Source: Halobacillus naozhouensis
GTDB taxonomy: Bacteria > Bacillota > Bacilli > Bacillales > Halobacillaceae
Assembly (NCBI RefSeq): GCF_029714185.1
Contig: NZ_CP121671.1
Coordinates: 3,348,001-3,412,000, forward strand
Reading direction: 5' to 3'
DNA length: 64,000 nucleotides
The first letter of the stretch is position 1; every line of letters starts with the position of its first letter. The position numbers were made by a program, and so were the translations under genes. Below are positions 8,535 through 16,626 of this stretch, one piece after another. Under the pieces are notes generated by a model, which saw only the letters and a program-made list of their open reading frames with translations, was not told the DNA's origin and did no database searches.

Positions 8535-9692
8535 TCATATCGTTTCAGCTAATCTCCAAATCGCAAACTCCTGGTTTTTATGGTTCTCAGCGGCCGTTAT
8601 GGCACCATTTGCTGTTTCTATCACCTTCTGATAGATTTCCTCACCAATTTCTTCGATTGTGCTTATCCCCTCAATGATTTTCCCGGCATTCACATCAATA
8701 TGTTCAGACATTGTTCGGCAGACTCGGGGGTTCGTACCAATTTTTATAACCGGAGCAATAGGTGACCCTGTCGGTGAGCCTTTTCCTGTTGAAAATAAAA
8801 CAATCTGGGCTCCGCCGGCTGTCAGGCCAGACACTGACTCTACATCATAACCAGGAGTATCCATAAAAATGAACCCTTTCTCTGCTGGCGATTCAGCGTA
8901 GCCAATCACTTCTCTTAAAGGTGAATTTCCGCCTTTTTTAATACACCCTAAAGATTTTTCCTCCAATGTTGTTAACCCGCCTGTCATGTTGCCCGGGGAA
9001 GGATTCGCTGAGCGTATATCTTCACCTGTTTCTTTAATTCTTGCTTCGTAGTCCTGGACAATCTGAAGAAACTGTTGACCTACATCTGGGTTGATCGCCT
9101 GTTTTGCTAAAATATGTTCCGCTCCAATGGCTTCTGTTGTCTCAGCTAGAATACTCGTTCCGCCATCCCTGACAATAGCGTCCGAGAACGAGCCGATAGC
9201 TGGATTTGCCGTAATTCCTGACCAGGCATCTGATCCTCCACAATTGAGTCCGATCCTTAACTCCGTTACATCAGCTGTAACTTTCTTTTCCCTTTTACTT
9301 TTCTCAACGGCTTTTTCCAGCCATTGCTTCCCTTTGTTAAGAACTTCAGATAACGATTTACCTTTATTAAAATACATCGCCTCAACATGGTGATGCTGCT
9401 CCTTTAGGTCCTCCTTGACCTCTTCCGCAATGTCGTCCTCCCCCATCCCTAAGAGAAGCGCACCACTTACATTTGGATGTCCAACTGTCCCTGTTAACGT
9501 ACGGATGGTCTGATTTAGATCCTCTTTATACTGGGCCCTGCCACCTTGCTGTACGACAGGAATAACCCCCGGAACGAGTTGAGCTATTTTTTTAGTCAGA
9601 CTGCTTAGTTCCCCTGCCGTGTTCATTACGATTACATGGTTTCTCACACCAATACTTCCATTTGGTCTCCGATACCCTTCGAATGTTCTCAT
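8535..9692 (-). CDS. UxaA-family dehydratase large subunit A
   Basis: Start at ATG 9692 after GGAAGGTGCG; 385 aa. Altronate/galactarate dehydratase-type catalytic domain: FEGYRRPNGSIGVRNHV at the N-terminus, LNCGGSDAWSGITANPA, NPSPGNMTGGLTTLEEKSLG, GFIFMDTPGYDVESVSG. The family Cys motifs expected near the N-terminus are replaced: QQGGRAQ instead of TGCG-like and LLLGMGEDD instead of GLGCE. It is translated with the SAF subunit next door (45 bases upstream) and a paralogue that keeps the missing Cys motifs. Possible substrates are altronate, other aldonates, or 2-sulfolactate (the SuyB family is related). Only the fold is certain. Confidence 0.82.
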   Translation of the reverse strand: MRTFEGYRRPNGSIGVRNHVIVMNTAGELSSLTKKIAQLVPGVIPVVQQGGRAQYKEDLNQTIRTLTGTVGHPNVSGALLLGMGEDDIAEEVKEDLKEQHHHVEAMYFNKGKSLSEVLNKGKQWLEKAVEKSKREKKVTADVTELRIGLNCGGSDAWSGITANPAIGSFSDAIVRDGGTSILAETTEAIGAEHILAKQAINPDVGQQFLQIVQDYEARIKETGEDIRSANPSPGNMTGGLTTLEEKSLGCIKKGGNSPLREVIGYAESPAEKGFIFMDTPGYDVESVSGLTAGGAQIVLFSTGKGSPTGSPIAPVIKIGTNPRVCRTMSEHIDVNAGKIIEGISTIEEIGEEIYQKVIETANGAITAAENHKNQEFAIWRLAETI

Positions 9693-9736
9693 ATCGCACC
9701 TTCCTTCAGAAGAAATAGATGATACTTCACCAGAGT

Positions 9737-10042
9737 TCACTTAACCTCCGCTGTACTTAATCGCTCATTGTTTTTCAGACCGCGGACATTAAACACGTGA
9801 ACATGATAACCTGGAGGAATTTCCTCTGTGGACATCCCCATGCACTCTCCGTACTTAATAACCTTCTCCTCCTTATCAATAAATGAGATTGCTATTTTGT
9901 GCCCATACGCAATGCTTTCCTTCACTTTAATCGTTTCCTTTACTCCCTGGATGGAAAGCATTTCACCAGATTTAATCGTTCTTAAGGCAACGGCTACATT
10001 ATCCTTCTCATTTAACTGAAGTGCATTAAATGTTTGTTCCAT
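9737..10042 (-). CDS. UxaA-family dehydratase small subunit (SAF domain)
   Basis: Start at ATG 10042 behind GGAGGAAGC; 101 aa. The SAF/N-terminal domain of altronate dehydratase encoded as a separate subunit: KDNVAVALRTIKSGE, SIAYGHKIAISFIDKEE, VIKYGECMGMSTEEIPPG, YHVHVFNVRG. The same split is known for altronate dehydratase-like enzymes and for sulfolactate sulfo-lyase SuyA. It sits between the two large-subunit genes with gaps of 44 and 21 bases, which argues for a three-protein complex. Confidence 0.85.
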   Translation of the reverse strand: MEQTFNALQLNEKDNVAVALRTIKSGEMLSIQGVKETIKVKESIAYGHKIAISFIDKEEKVIKYGECMGMSTEEIPPGYHVHVFNVRGLKNNERLSTAEVK

Positions 10043-10063
10043 TTTGCTTCCTCCTACCATGGA

Positions 10064-11185
10064 TCAGAATGTTGTCCCTACATGAGGAATCGAAAATTCG
10101 CCCAGTTCAAACTCTTCCAGCTTTGTCTGTTTTCCTGAACTGATGTCCAGCAGCTCTTGTATTACTTTTCTCGCCTGTATTGAAAAGTCCTCCCCAGTAA
10201 CCGTATAATCAACAAGTTCGTCAAACGTACCACTGGCACTTTGTGGTGTAAGCGTCATACATGGAAGAGCGATGGATCCTGTCAAGGTCCCTCTGCTGCT
10301 GACGACTAACGCAATATTACATCCGCATGAAGCCATATTTGATAACGTCTCAACGAGGTTACTGGATGCTTTCGTCATATAAAACCCGCTTCCTTCAGGC
10401 CGCTCATTATAGTGAAGCAAGCTTTTTATAGGGCTTGTTCCTGACATTTTTTCCTCAAGAGCTGCTAAAGCTTTTTCCTGATCGGAAAACGGACGAGGGG
10501 AGATTAGCTCCTGATTGGCATCTTTCCAACGTTTGCGCTGCATGCCGCTTCCTAAGTCTGATAATCTAGCTTTTACCTCCTCTTTTTCTGCCCGGTCTGC
10601 AAGCGAGCGGCCGGCTGGTTCTAGACGATCTGTGAGAGCCATAACAACCTTCGCATCTTGTTTTACTAATCTATCAATCACTTCACTTACTACCGGATAG
10701 ACCTGCTCTAAGGATTCTTCATCTATATCAACCGTAACAATCCCAACCGTCAAATAGGACAGGGGCAGGCGCTCTCTATTTCGTTCAGCCGCTTCTGACC
10801 ACTTCTCCGCGATATGGACACCTTTTCTAATCGTATTTTCTCCGCCAGCTAATTGCTGAATACCGATTCCTTCAATCGGCTTCGTTTTCGGAATGCTATC
10901 AAGTAATCCTGAAATCTGGTTCGTCTCACACCCTAATCCTACAAGAAGTGCTGAATACAGATTTGGATTGGAAGCTACACCTACCAGCATATTTTTGGTT
11001 ACATGAAAATCATCTCCAAGTTGTGCGCATCCGTTCGAATGGATAAGGGGAATCGCTTCGGGTAATTGGTCCGAAATCTCCTTGGCAATCACACTGGAAC
11101 AAATCACTGAACAAACCACACCGATATAATTTCGTGTACCCGCGGTTCCATCGTTTCTTACATATCCTTCAAAGTAATTGTCCAT
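10064..11185 (-). CDS. UxaA-family dehydratase large subunit B (divergent paralogue)
   Basis: 373 aa, GGGGAG ribosome site before ATG 11185. It shares the start FEGYVRNDGTAGTRNYIG with subunit A and keeps two family Cys motifs, SNGCAQLGDD and VGLGCETNQI, plus ASCGCNIALV near the end. It lacks the CGGSD and NPSPGN motifs that subunit A keeps. The pattern suggests that the two paralogues supply complementary parts of one active site or cluster. First gene of its local unit: a stem-loop terminator separates it from the DapA-type gene upstream. Confidence 0.75.
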   Translation of the reverse strand: MDNYFEGYVRNDGTAGTRNYIGVVCSVICSSVIAKEISDQLPEAIPLIHSNGCAQLGDDFHVTKNMLVGVASNPNLYSALLVGLGCETNQISGLLDSIPKTKPIEGIGIQQLAGGENTIRKGVHIAEKWSEAAERNRERLPLSYLTVGIVTVDIDEESLEQVYPVVSEVIDRLVKQDAKVVMALTDRLEPAGRSLADRAEKEEVKARLSDLGSGMQRKRWKDANQELISPRPFSDQEKALAALEEKMSGTSPIKSLLHYNERPEGSGFYMTKASSNLVETLSNMASCGCNIALVVSSRGTLTGSIALPCMTLTPQSASGTFDELVDYTVTGEDFSIQARKVIQELLDISSGKQTKLEEFELGEFSIPHVGTTF

Positions 11186-11230
11186 GGGCTAATCTCCCCT
11201 TTCTTTCCCTAAAGCTATGAGTTAGTTTTT

Positions 11231-11264
11231 TAAAAAAAAGAGCCCGATGCAAATCCGACTCTTC
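11231..11264 (-). terminator. Terminator between the DapA-type aldolase and the UxaA genes
   Basis: On the minus strand AAGAGTCGGAT and ATCGGGCTCTT form a stem with one mismatch and a four-base loop, followed by eight T. It splits the long cluster into at least two transcripts, or attenuates readthrough. Confidence 0.7.
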
Positions 11265-11287
11265 CTCTAAGCTGCCAACGCAGCACT

Positions 11288-12202
11288 TCAGTTTGAAAAA
11301 GTATATTCTTTTAATAGTTTGCTGACTCTTTGTTTCAATTCATTGGTACTTGGCAGACAAGGAGACCTGGAACCCGTTTCATTTTCTAACACATGTTGAT
11401 GGACAGCCTCTTTTATGGCCATAAATAATGGATCACTATATTGATAGATTGGCATTAATTCAATCAATTTCTGATGGTATTGGATCGTTTCTAAGTATTC
11501 TTCTTTCTGAAATGCTTCATAAAGCTGGACAGATAAGCGTGGTTCAAAAACGGCGGTACCATTTATCGAGCCATCTGCTCCAATTTGCAAAGCTGGCAGA
11601 AGATGTTCATCGAAAGCAGCAAACACGGAAAAGTCCGGACGCACCGGTTTTATCGATAAAATCATATCTCTGATATGCCCGATATCTGCTACCGTTTCTT
11701 TGATTCCAACAATGTTCTGATGGTCCTTAGCAAGTCGGCAAACCAAGTCACTGGACAAATTTTGCCCGGTTAATTGAGGAATATTATATAACATGATAGA
11801 AGTTGATACATGGTCCGCGATGGTGGTGTAGTAATGGTATAGTTGATCTTCTGAATACTTCCAGTAATAAGGGTTCACGATTAAGACCCCGTCAGCCCCG
11901 ACAGACTCTGCATGCTGAGACAGTTCAATGGTTTCCTTTAAAGACGTAGTCCCCGTGCCAACAAGGACAGGAACTCTTCCATTTACGTGCCGAACCATCT
12001 CTTCAGCGAATTGCTTTCGTTCCTCTTTCGTCAAAGCTGAAAATTCTCCAGTACTTCCCAAATATAAAAGTCCGTGTACTCCTTGATCGATCAGGACGTC
12101 TGTTAACCTTTGGTTTTCATCCCAGTCAAATTCTCCATTCTGGTCAAACAAAGTAACTACCGGTGGGAAAACTCCCTTGAATAAAATGTGTTGATTTTCC
12201 AA
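11288..12202 (-). CDS. DapA-family 2-keto-3-deoxy-acid aldolase/dehydratase (YagE/YjhH-like)
   Basis: 304 aa; starts with TTG 12202 behind GGGAGGG. Class I (Schiff-base) TIM barrel: LYLGSTGEFSALTKEER (2-keto-acid carboxylate site), the conserved Tyr in IMLYNIPQLTG, and the Schiff-base Lys in IVGIKETVADI. GSTGEFS resembles YagE/YjhH aldolases, which split 2-keto-3-deoxy-pentonates to pyruvate and glycolaldehyde. A YjhG-type dehydratase lies in the same cluster, as in the E. coli yjhG-yjhH pair. A dehydratase role on deoxy-keto acids is the alternative. Confidence 0.82.
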   Translation of the reverse strand: MENQHILFKGVFPPVVTLFDQNGEFDWDENQRLTDVLIDQGVHGLLYLGSTGEFSALTKEERKQFAEEMVRHVNGRVPVLVGTGTTSLKETIELSQHAESVGADGVLIVNPYYWKYSEDQLYHYYTTIADHVSTSIMLYNIPQLTGQNLSSDLVCRLAKDHQNIVGIKETVADIGHIRDMILSIKPVRPDFSVFAAFDEHLLPALQIGADGSINGTAVFEPRLSVQLYEAFQKEEYLETIQYHQKLIELMPIYQYSDPLFMAIKEAVHQHVLENETGSRSPCLPSTNELKQRVSKLLKEYTFSN

Positions 12203-12244
12203 AACAGACCCTCCCTTCTTTCCTAGTTTCTCCTTAGTAGGGGC

Positions 12245-13147
12245 CTACTCCTGCCCGTCAATAAATTGATTCGTTAACGAACCAATATTTTCAATCTCGA
12301 TTGTCACTTCATCTCCGGCCTTAAGCCAGCTTTGTTTCTCCTCAGGGTATCCCATAATCACACCCTCCGGCGTCCCCGTCATAATCATATCGCCAGGATA
12401 AAGGGTCATGTGATCAGATAGATAAGCGATGATTTCCTCGCAGGAGAAAATCATATCCGATGTTTGTGAGGATTGCCGGACTTCTCCATTGACTACAGTA
12501 CTTATGGATAGTTGATTTGGGTCAGGAATTTCATCTTTGCTGACTAAGTAAGGTCCGACAGGTGCGAATCCATCACATGTTTTACCGAGCAGCCATTGAG
12601 GTGTTTTCATTTGCAAATCCCTTGCCGACAAGTCATTCGCATTACAATAACCGTACACGTAGGAAAGCGCCTCTTCCTCCTTAACACGGCTTACCTCAGC
12701 ACCAATAACAATCGCTAGTTCAGCTTCATAATCCACCTGCTGCGATTTTACAGGCAGCTTGATATCTGCACCGTCACCTGTGAGAGCGTTGCTAAACTTA
12801 CTAAATACAATCGGGACTTCTGGGATCGGCATATTCGACTCTGCCGCATGGTTCCGGTAATTTAATCCTATACAAATAATCTTTTGAGGATTGTCAACAC
12901 ACGGGCCAAATTCAAGTGTTTCTTCCTTATGAAAAAGCGATGATTCCCCTTCCTGTAAAGCTTGTAGGACCAGCTCTTGCAACAGTTCTCTGCCCTTTCC
13001 TCCTGAATAAAGGAGCTCAGTGGCAGTGATTGGCACTTCTGAATAACCTGCGAATGTTTTGGCAGCAGCGTCCACATCAAGGATTCCCCTGTCCGTCTTC
13101 ACGCCCATTTTTAGGCCATGATGCGTTTGATACATCACCGTTCTCAT
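12245..13147 (-). CDS. Fumarylacetoacetate hydrolase (FAH) family protein
   Basis: Start at ATG 13147 with GGAGGGAAG upstream; the frame to 13222 overlaps the previous gene and lacks a ribosome site. 300 aa, single FAH domain: ICIGLNYRNHAAESN (catalytic His), PIVFSKFSNALTGDG, DYEAELAIVIG (metal-binding Glu residues), YGYCNANDLSARDLQ, GTPEGVIMGYPEE. Members hydrolyse C-C bonds of acylpyruvates/diketo acids or hydrate/dehydrate keto acids. In sugar-acid clusters, FAH proteins act on 2,4-diketo-3-deoxy acids. The exact step here is open. Confidence 0.82.
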   Translation of the reverse strand: MRTVMYQTHHGLKMGVKTDRGILDVDAAAKTFAGYSEVPITATELLYSGGKGRELLQELVLQALQEGESSLFHKEETLEFGPCVDNPQKIICIGLNYRNHAAESNMPIPEVPIVFSKFSNALTGDGADIKLPVKSQQVDYEAELAIVIGAEVSRVKEEEALSYVYGYCNANDLSARDLQMKTPQWLLGKTCDGFAPVGPYLVSKDEIPDPNQLSISTVVNGEVRQSSQTSDMIFSCEEIIAYLSDHMTLYPGDMIMTGTPEGVIMGYPEEKQSWLKAGDEVTIEIENIGSLTNQFIDGQE

Positions 13148-13221
13148 TGGACTTCCCTCCATTGTAATCAGAAGAGATATGAGGTGGCGATTACCCCATA
13201 TCTCTTCTGAAAATTGTTTCA

Positions 13222-14688
13222 TTAAGGTTTCACATAAACGGTCTTAATAGATGTGAAAAACTCTTTAGCAGCTGTACCTTGCTCGCGTGAGCCGGAGCTT
13301 GAGTCTTTCATCCCGCCGAATGGAGCCTGGAGCTCTACGCCGGCCGTTTCAAAATTCACACGGACTAAACCTGCCTCCACTTCGTCGATAAACTCAAACA
13401 TATTATCGATATTCTTCGTGAAGATCGATGCACTTAGTCCGAATGTGACGTCATTGGCCATTTCTAACGCCTTCTCAATGGTATCGACTTTCATTAAAGC
13501 CAGAACAGGTCCGAAAATCTCTTCCTGAGCAATGGTCATGTCTTGATTTACATCTTCAAAAATAGTGGGTTCAACATAAAAGCCATTTTCCAGTTCAGGG
13601 TCCCTTGGCCTTTCACCTCCCAGAGACAGTGTGGCTCCTTCTTCCTTCCCTGTTTCAATGTAAGAAAGAACGGTATTTAACTGGTTTTCATTGACACAAG
13701 GTCCCATCCACACATGGTCTTTCATTCCATCCCCGACGGTAATTTCTCGTGTCCTTTCTAGTAACCTTTCTCTGAATTGTTCATAAATTCCTTCTTGTAC
13801 GATCACCCGGCTAGTCGCCGTACACTTTTGTCCGGTCGAACGCAGACCACCGCTAATCGTTGCTTCAACAGCCTGTTCCAGGTCTGCATCATCGGCCACA
13901 ATGATTGGGTTTTTCCCGCCCATTTCCAGTTGGAATTTTGCTCCTCGTGCTACCGCTCCTTCTGCTACACTTTTCCCAACTTTATTTGAACCGGTGAATG
14001 TAAGCCCGTTTACACCAGTATGCTCAATGATTCGCTGACCAACAATTGAGCCTCTGCCAGTGACCAGATTAACGACACCCTCAGGCACCCCTGCTTCTTC
14101 CATACATTCAATAATCTTTGCTGCTGTAATAGCTGCTTCCTGGGCAGGTTTAATCACCACTGTATTCCCATAAATAAGCGCCGGCGCCATTTTCCAGATC
14201 GGGATTGCTACCGGGAAGTTCCATGGGGTAATAATTCCGGCAACTCCGAGCGGAACGCGATTGGTGTACATGAGTGCTTTACTGTCTGAAGCAGGGATGA
14301 CATCTCCCGTGTCCCTCATGCCTTCGCCTGCAAAGTAGCGGAGAATCGCAATTCCCCTTGAAGTTTCTCCTTTTGCCTCTAGTAGGGTTTTCCCCATTTC
14401 TTTCGTCAGAGTTTCGGCAATCTCCTTATGTCTTTCTTCCATAACAGAGGCTATCTTGTAAAGATAGTTACCTCGCTCCGCTCCAGAAAGTTTCCTCCAG
14501 CCTTTTTTAGCTTTTTTAGCTGCCTCTACTGCCCTGTCAACATCTTCCTCGGTAGAGTTCTGGATATAACCAACAATCTCATTTCTATTCGCTGGGTTTA
14601 AACTAGAGATAAGATCTTCAGATGTTGAGTTCACCCACTGATTATTAATAAAGTTTTGATAGGTCACTGCAGTTGTTTGAACAGTCAT
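13222..14688 (-). CDS. Aldehyde dehydrogenase, probable 2,5-dioxovalerate (ketoglutarate semialdehyde) dehydrogenase
   Basis: 488 aa, AAAGGAAAG before ATG 14688. NAD(P)-dependent ALDH superfamily: ITPWNFPVAIPIWKMAPAL, the general-base Glu in FQLEMGGKNP, the catalytic Cys in STGQKCTATSRV, EEIFGPVLALM. It resembles YcbD-type enzymes that oxidise 2-ketoglutarate semialdehyde to 2-ketoglutarate, the last step of Weimberg-type pathways. Its direct neighbour upstream is the matching keto-deoxy-acid dehydratase, which makes that aldehyde. Strong by context; substrate not provable from motifs. Confidence 0.88.
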   Translation of the reverse strand: MTVQTTAVTYQNFINNQWVNSTSEDLISSLNPANRNEIVGYIQNSTEEDVDRAVEAAKKAKKGWRKLSGAERGNYLYKIASVMEERHKEIAETLTKEMGKTLLEAKGETSRGIAILRYFAGEGMRDTGDVIPASDSKALMYTNRVPLGVAGIITPWNFPVAIPIWKMAPALIYGNTVVIKPAQEAAITAAKIIECMEEAGVPEGVVNLVTGRGSIVGQRIIEHTGVNGLTFTGSNKVGKSVAEGAVARGAKFQLEMGGKNPIIVADDADLEQAVEATISGGLRSTGQKCTATSRVIVQEGIYEQFRERLLERTREITVGDGMKDHVWMGPCVNENQLNTVLSYIETGKEEGATLSLGGERPRDPELENGFYVEPTIFEDVNQDMTIAQEEIFGPVLALMKVDTIEKALEMANDVTFGLSASIFTKNIDNMFEFIDEVEAGLVRVNFETAGVELQAPFGGMKDSSSGSREQGTAAKEFFTSIKTVYVKP

Positions 14689-14771
14689 TTAAGTCACTTT
14701 CCTTTCCGTAGTACGTTTTGATAAAATTCCCCGAACCGTTAGTCCGCCCTTACATCTCACAAAGAACACTT

Positions 14772-15677
14772 CTATTCGCGGTCAAAAACAAGCTGGCTGA
14801 CCTGGCTTTTTACACTGTTGACGAGAACACCAATCCCAGGTACTTCAATTTCAATTTGATCTCCATCCCTCAGGCTGAATTCATTAGGCGGAACGATACA
14901 CGTACCTGTTAAAAGCACGGTGCCATCAAACACTGTATTATCCTTTAAAAGATAAGCAGCAAGTTCATCAAACTTTCTTTTCAGCTGTTTCATACTGGCG
15001 GTTCCTTCAAAATGCTTCTCCTGATCACGGTAAATCCGACAGGTGATTTCCAGCTCATAAGGATCTTCCACCGTCTCGGATAGACGAATCGCCGGTCCGA
15101 GCGCACATGAGTTTTTCCATACCTTTGCCTGCGGTAAATATAGCGGATTTTCCCCTTCGATATCTCGACAGCTCATATCATTTCCGATCGTGAAGCCAAG
15201 AATCTGACCTTTATTGCCCAGCACGAGACCAACTTCGGGTTCTGGGATTTGCCAATTGGAATCGCTTCTTAAATAAACATCTTCTTCTGGTCCAACCGTT
15301 CGTTTATTAGTTGATTTAAAAAAAATTTCCGGTCTCTCGGCATCGTACACTTTATCGTAGAATGTCGCTGCATCCAGTTTTCCGCCAGTAGCTTCATAGT
15401 TCCGTTCATCACGACTTTTTTCAAAAGTAACGCCCGAAGCCCATACTTCTTGTGCTTCAATCGGGACAAGCAGCGACAACTCATCGTACGGTATCTCAAG
15501 GGGAAGAGACTGGCTGATGATTTCCTCAACGACTTGAAGCGCAGTAGACTCTTTATCCTCAGCTTGTCTAACAATCTCCAAAAAATCTTCAAAAGGTAAA
15601 TCGTATATTTTGTCCTCGTCTGTTACTGCAGCTAGAGCTGGTTTATTTTCTTGATTTGAATACCGGATAATACGCAA
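14772..15677 (-). CDS. 2-keto-3-deoxy-pentonate dehydratase-like protein (FAH family)
   Basis: TTG at 15677 is the likely start: GGAGG stands 8 bases before it, giving 301 aa beginning RIIRYSNQEN after the initiator. The domain type matches FAH-family 2-keto-3-deoxy-xylonate/arabinonate dehydratases (XylX/KdaD-like), which form 2-ketoglutarate semialdehyde: VWASGVTFEKSRDERN, DAERPEIFFKST, PEPEVGLVLGNKGQ, TIGNDMSCRDIEGENPLY, VLLTGTCIVPPNEF. Acidic metal ligands are retained. It heads a unit behind a candidate IclR operator and is followed by the matching aldehyde dehydrogenase. Confidence 0.83.
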   Translation of the reverse strand: MRIIRYSNQENKPALAAVTDEDKIYDLPFEDFLEIVRQAEDKESTALQVVEEIISQSLPLEIPYDELSLLVPIEAQEVWASGVTFEKSRDERNYEATGGKLDAATFYDKVYDAERPEIFFKSTNKRTVGPEEDVYLRSDSNWQIPEPEVGLVLGNKGQILGFTIGNDMSCRDIEGENPLYLPQAKVWKNSCALGPAIRLSETVEDPYELEITCRIYRDQEKHFEGTASMKQLKRKFDELAAYLLKDNTVFDGTVLLTGTCIVPPNEFSLRDGDQIEIEVPGIGVLVNSVKSQVSQLVFDRE

Positions 15678-15705
15678 TTTCTCATCCTCCAATTAGTTTT
15701 ATATT

Positions 15706-15723
15706 ATAAAACTTAGTTTTTAT
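15706..15723 (-). promoter_or_regulatory. Candidate IclR operator/-10 box of the deoxy-keto-acid dehydratase unit
   Basis: The element ATAAAACTTAGTTTTTAT matches the palindrome ATARAACTWAGTTYTAT at 15 of 17 positions. On the minus strand its end runs into a TATAAT box. It lies about 30 bases before the TTG start. Confidence 0.6.
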
Positions 15724-15765
15724 TTATAGACATAGCGAACGAAGGCTCTTGTTCTTTTAAAAAAA

Positions 15766-16542
15766 TTAATTTCTCATAAATGAGCTGTGGTTATACCCCA
15801 TTTGAGCGGAGATGTTTTCTCCTGTTTTTTTCAGCTGTAAGATGACAGCATCCAAATCCTCCATCTTCATTCTTGCTGAAGGCATGGAAAGGCTAACGGC
15901 AGCAACCACCTGGTTCATGTGATCTCTGACCGGAACAGCAAAGCAACATACTCCTGGCTCATTTTCTTCCTTTTCAAATGCATAATCACGTTTTTTAACT
16001 TCTTCTAACTCATTACGAAACGATTTCTCGCTCGTAATCGTATGAGGTGTTTGTTTTTTATAAATATATCCATCAAGAATTCTGTTTAGTTCTTCCTCTC
16101 CCTTAAAGGCAACTAACGCTTTCCCGACAGCACTGCAGTGCACCGGAATTCTGCGGCCGATACGAGAATAAAGAATCGTCCCGGAGGTTCCTTCCACTTT
16201 GTCTATATAAACACCTTCCTTATCATCTAATATGACAAGGTTAATGGTATGACCTGTCTTCATGGAAAGGTCAATAAGATGCCTTTTAGCGGTTGAGCGA
16301 ATGTCAAGATTGTGAATCACAAAGTTCCCTCGCTCAAAAAGCTTCATCCCTAACTTATATTTACCATTCTCCATATTTTGTTCAATATAGTGGTTCTTTT
16401 GAAGCGTTTTCAAAAGGGAGTGGATCGTACTTTTATTTAAATGCATGCGTTCACTGATTTCGGTAATCTTTAATTCTGGAGAGTACTCGTCAAACAAATT
16501 TAGAATAGAGAGTGCTCTGTCCACAGATTGTATAATTGGCAT
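15766..16542 (-). CDS. IclR family transcriptional regulator
   Basis: Start at ATG 16542 (MPIIQSVDRALSILNLF) because AAAGGATG gives proper spacing there, whereas ATG 16551 touches the ribosome site. 258 aa. The N-terminal winged helix is seen in LKITEISERMHLNKSTIHSL; the C-terminal ligand-binding domain shows GRRIPVHCSAVGKALVAF and EENEPGVCCFAVPV with the usual Cys. Located inside the sugar-acid cluster between divergently named functions but on the same strand. A palindrome upstream of its own start suggests autoregulation. The effector is probably a pathway keto-deoxy acid; not known. Confidence 0.92.
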   Translation of the reverse strand: MPIIQSVDRALSILNLFDEYSPELKITEISERMHLNKSTIHSLLKTLQKNHYIEQNMENGKYKLGMKLFERGNFVIHNLDIRSTAKRHLIDLSMKTGHTINLVILDDKEGVYIDKVEGTSGTILYSRIGRRIPVHCSAVGKALVAFKGEEELNRILDGYIYKKQTPHTITSEKSFRNELEEVKKRDYAFEKEENEPGVCCFAVPVRDHMNQVVAAVSLSMPSARMKMEDLDAVILQLKKTGENISAQMGYNHSSFMRN

Positions 16543-16560
16543 TTTGATCATCCTTTTTTG

Positions 16561-16597
16561 ACGTAAGTTAGTTCTATAATATCATATAGAGTTTTAT
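16561..16597 (-). promoter_or_regulatory. Candidate operator upstream of iclR
   Basis: A degenerate copy (13 of 17) of the shared palindrome, with the well-conserved half TAGTTCTAT at 16569-16577, sits 19-35 bases before the start. A further partial half site, ATAGAGTTTTAT, is at 16586-16597. Confidence 0.4.
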
Positions 16598-16626
16598 TTT
16601 TTGTGGACAGAAGATATCGCAACAAG

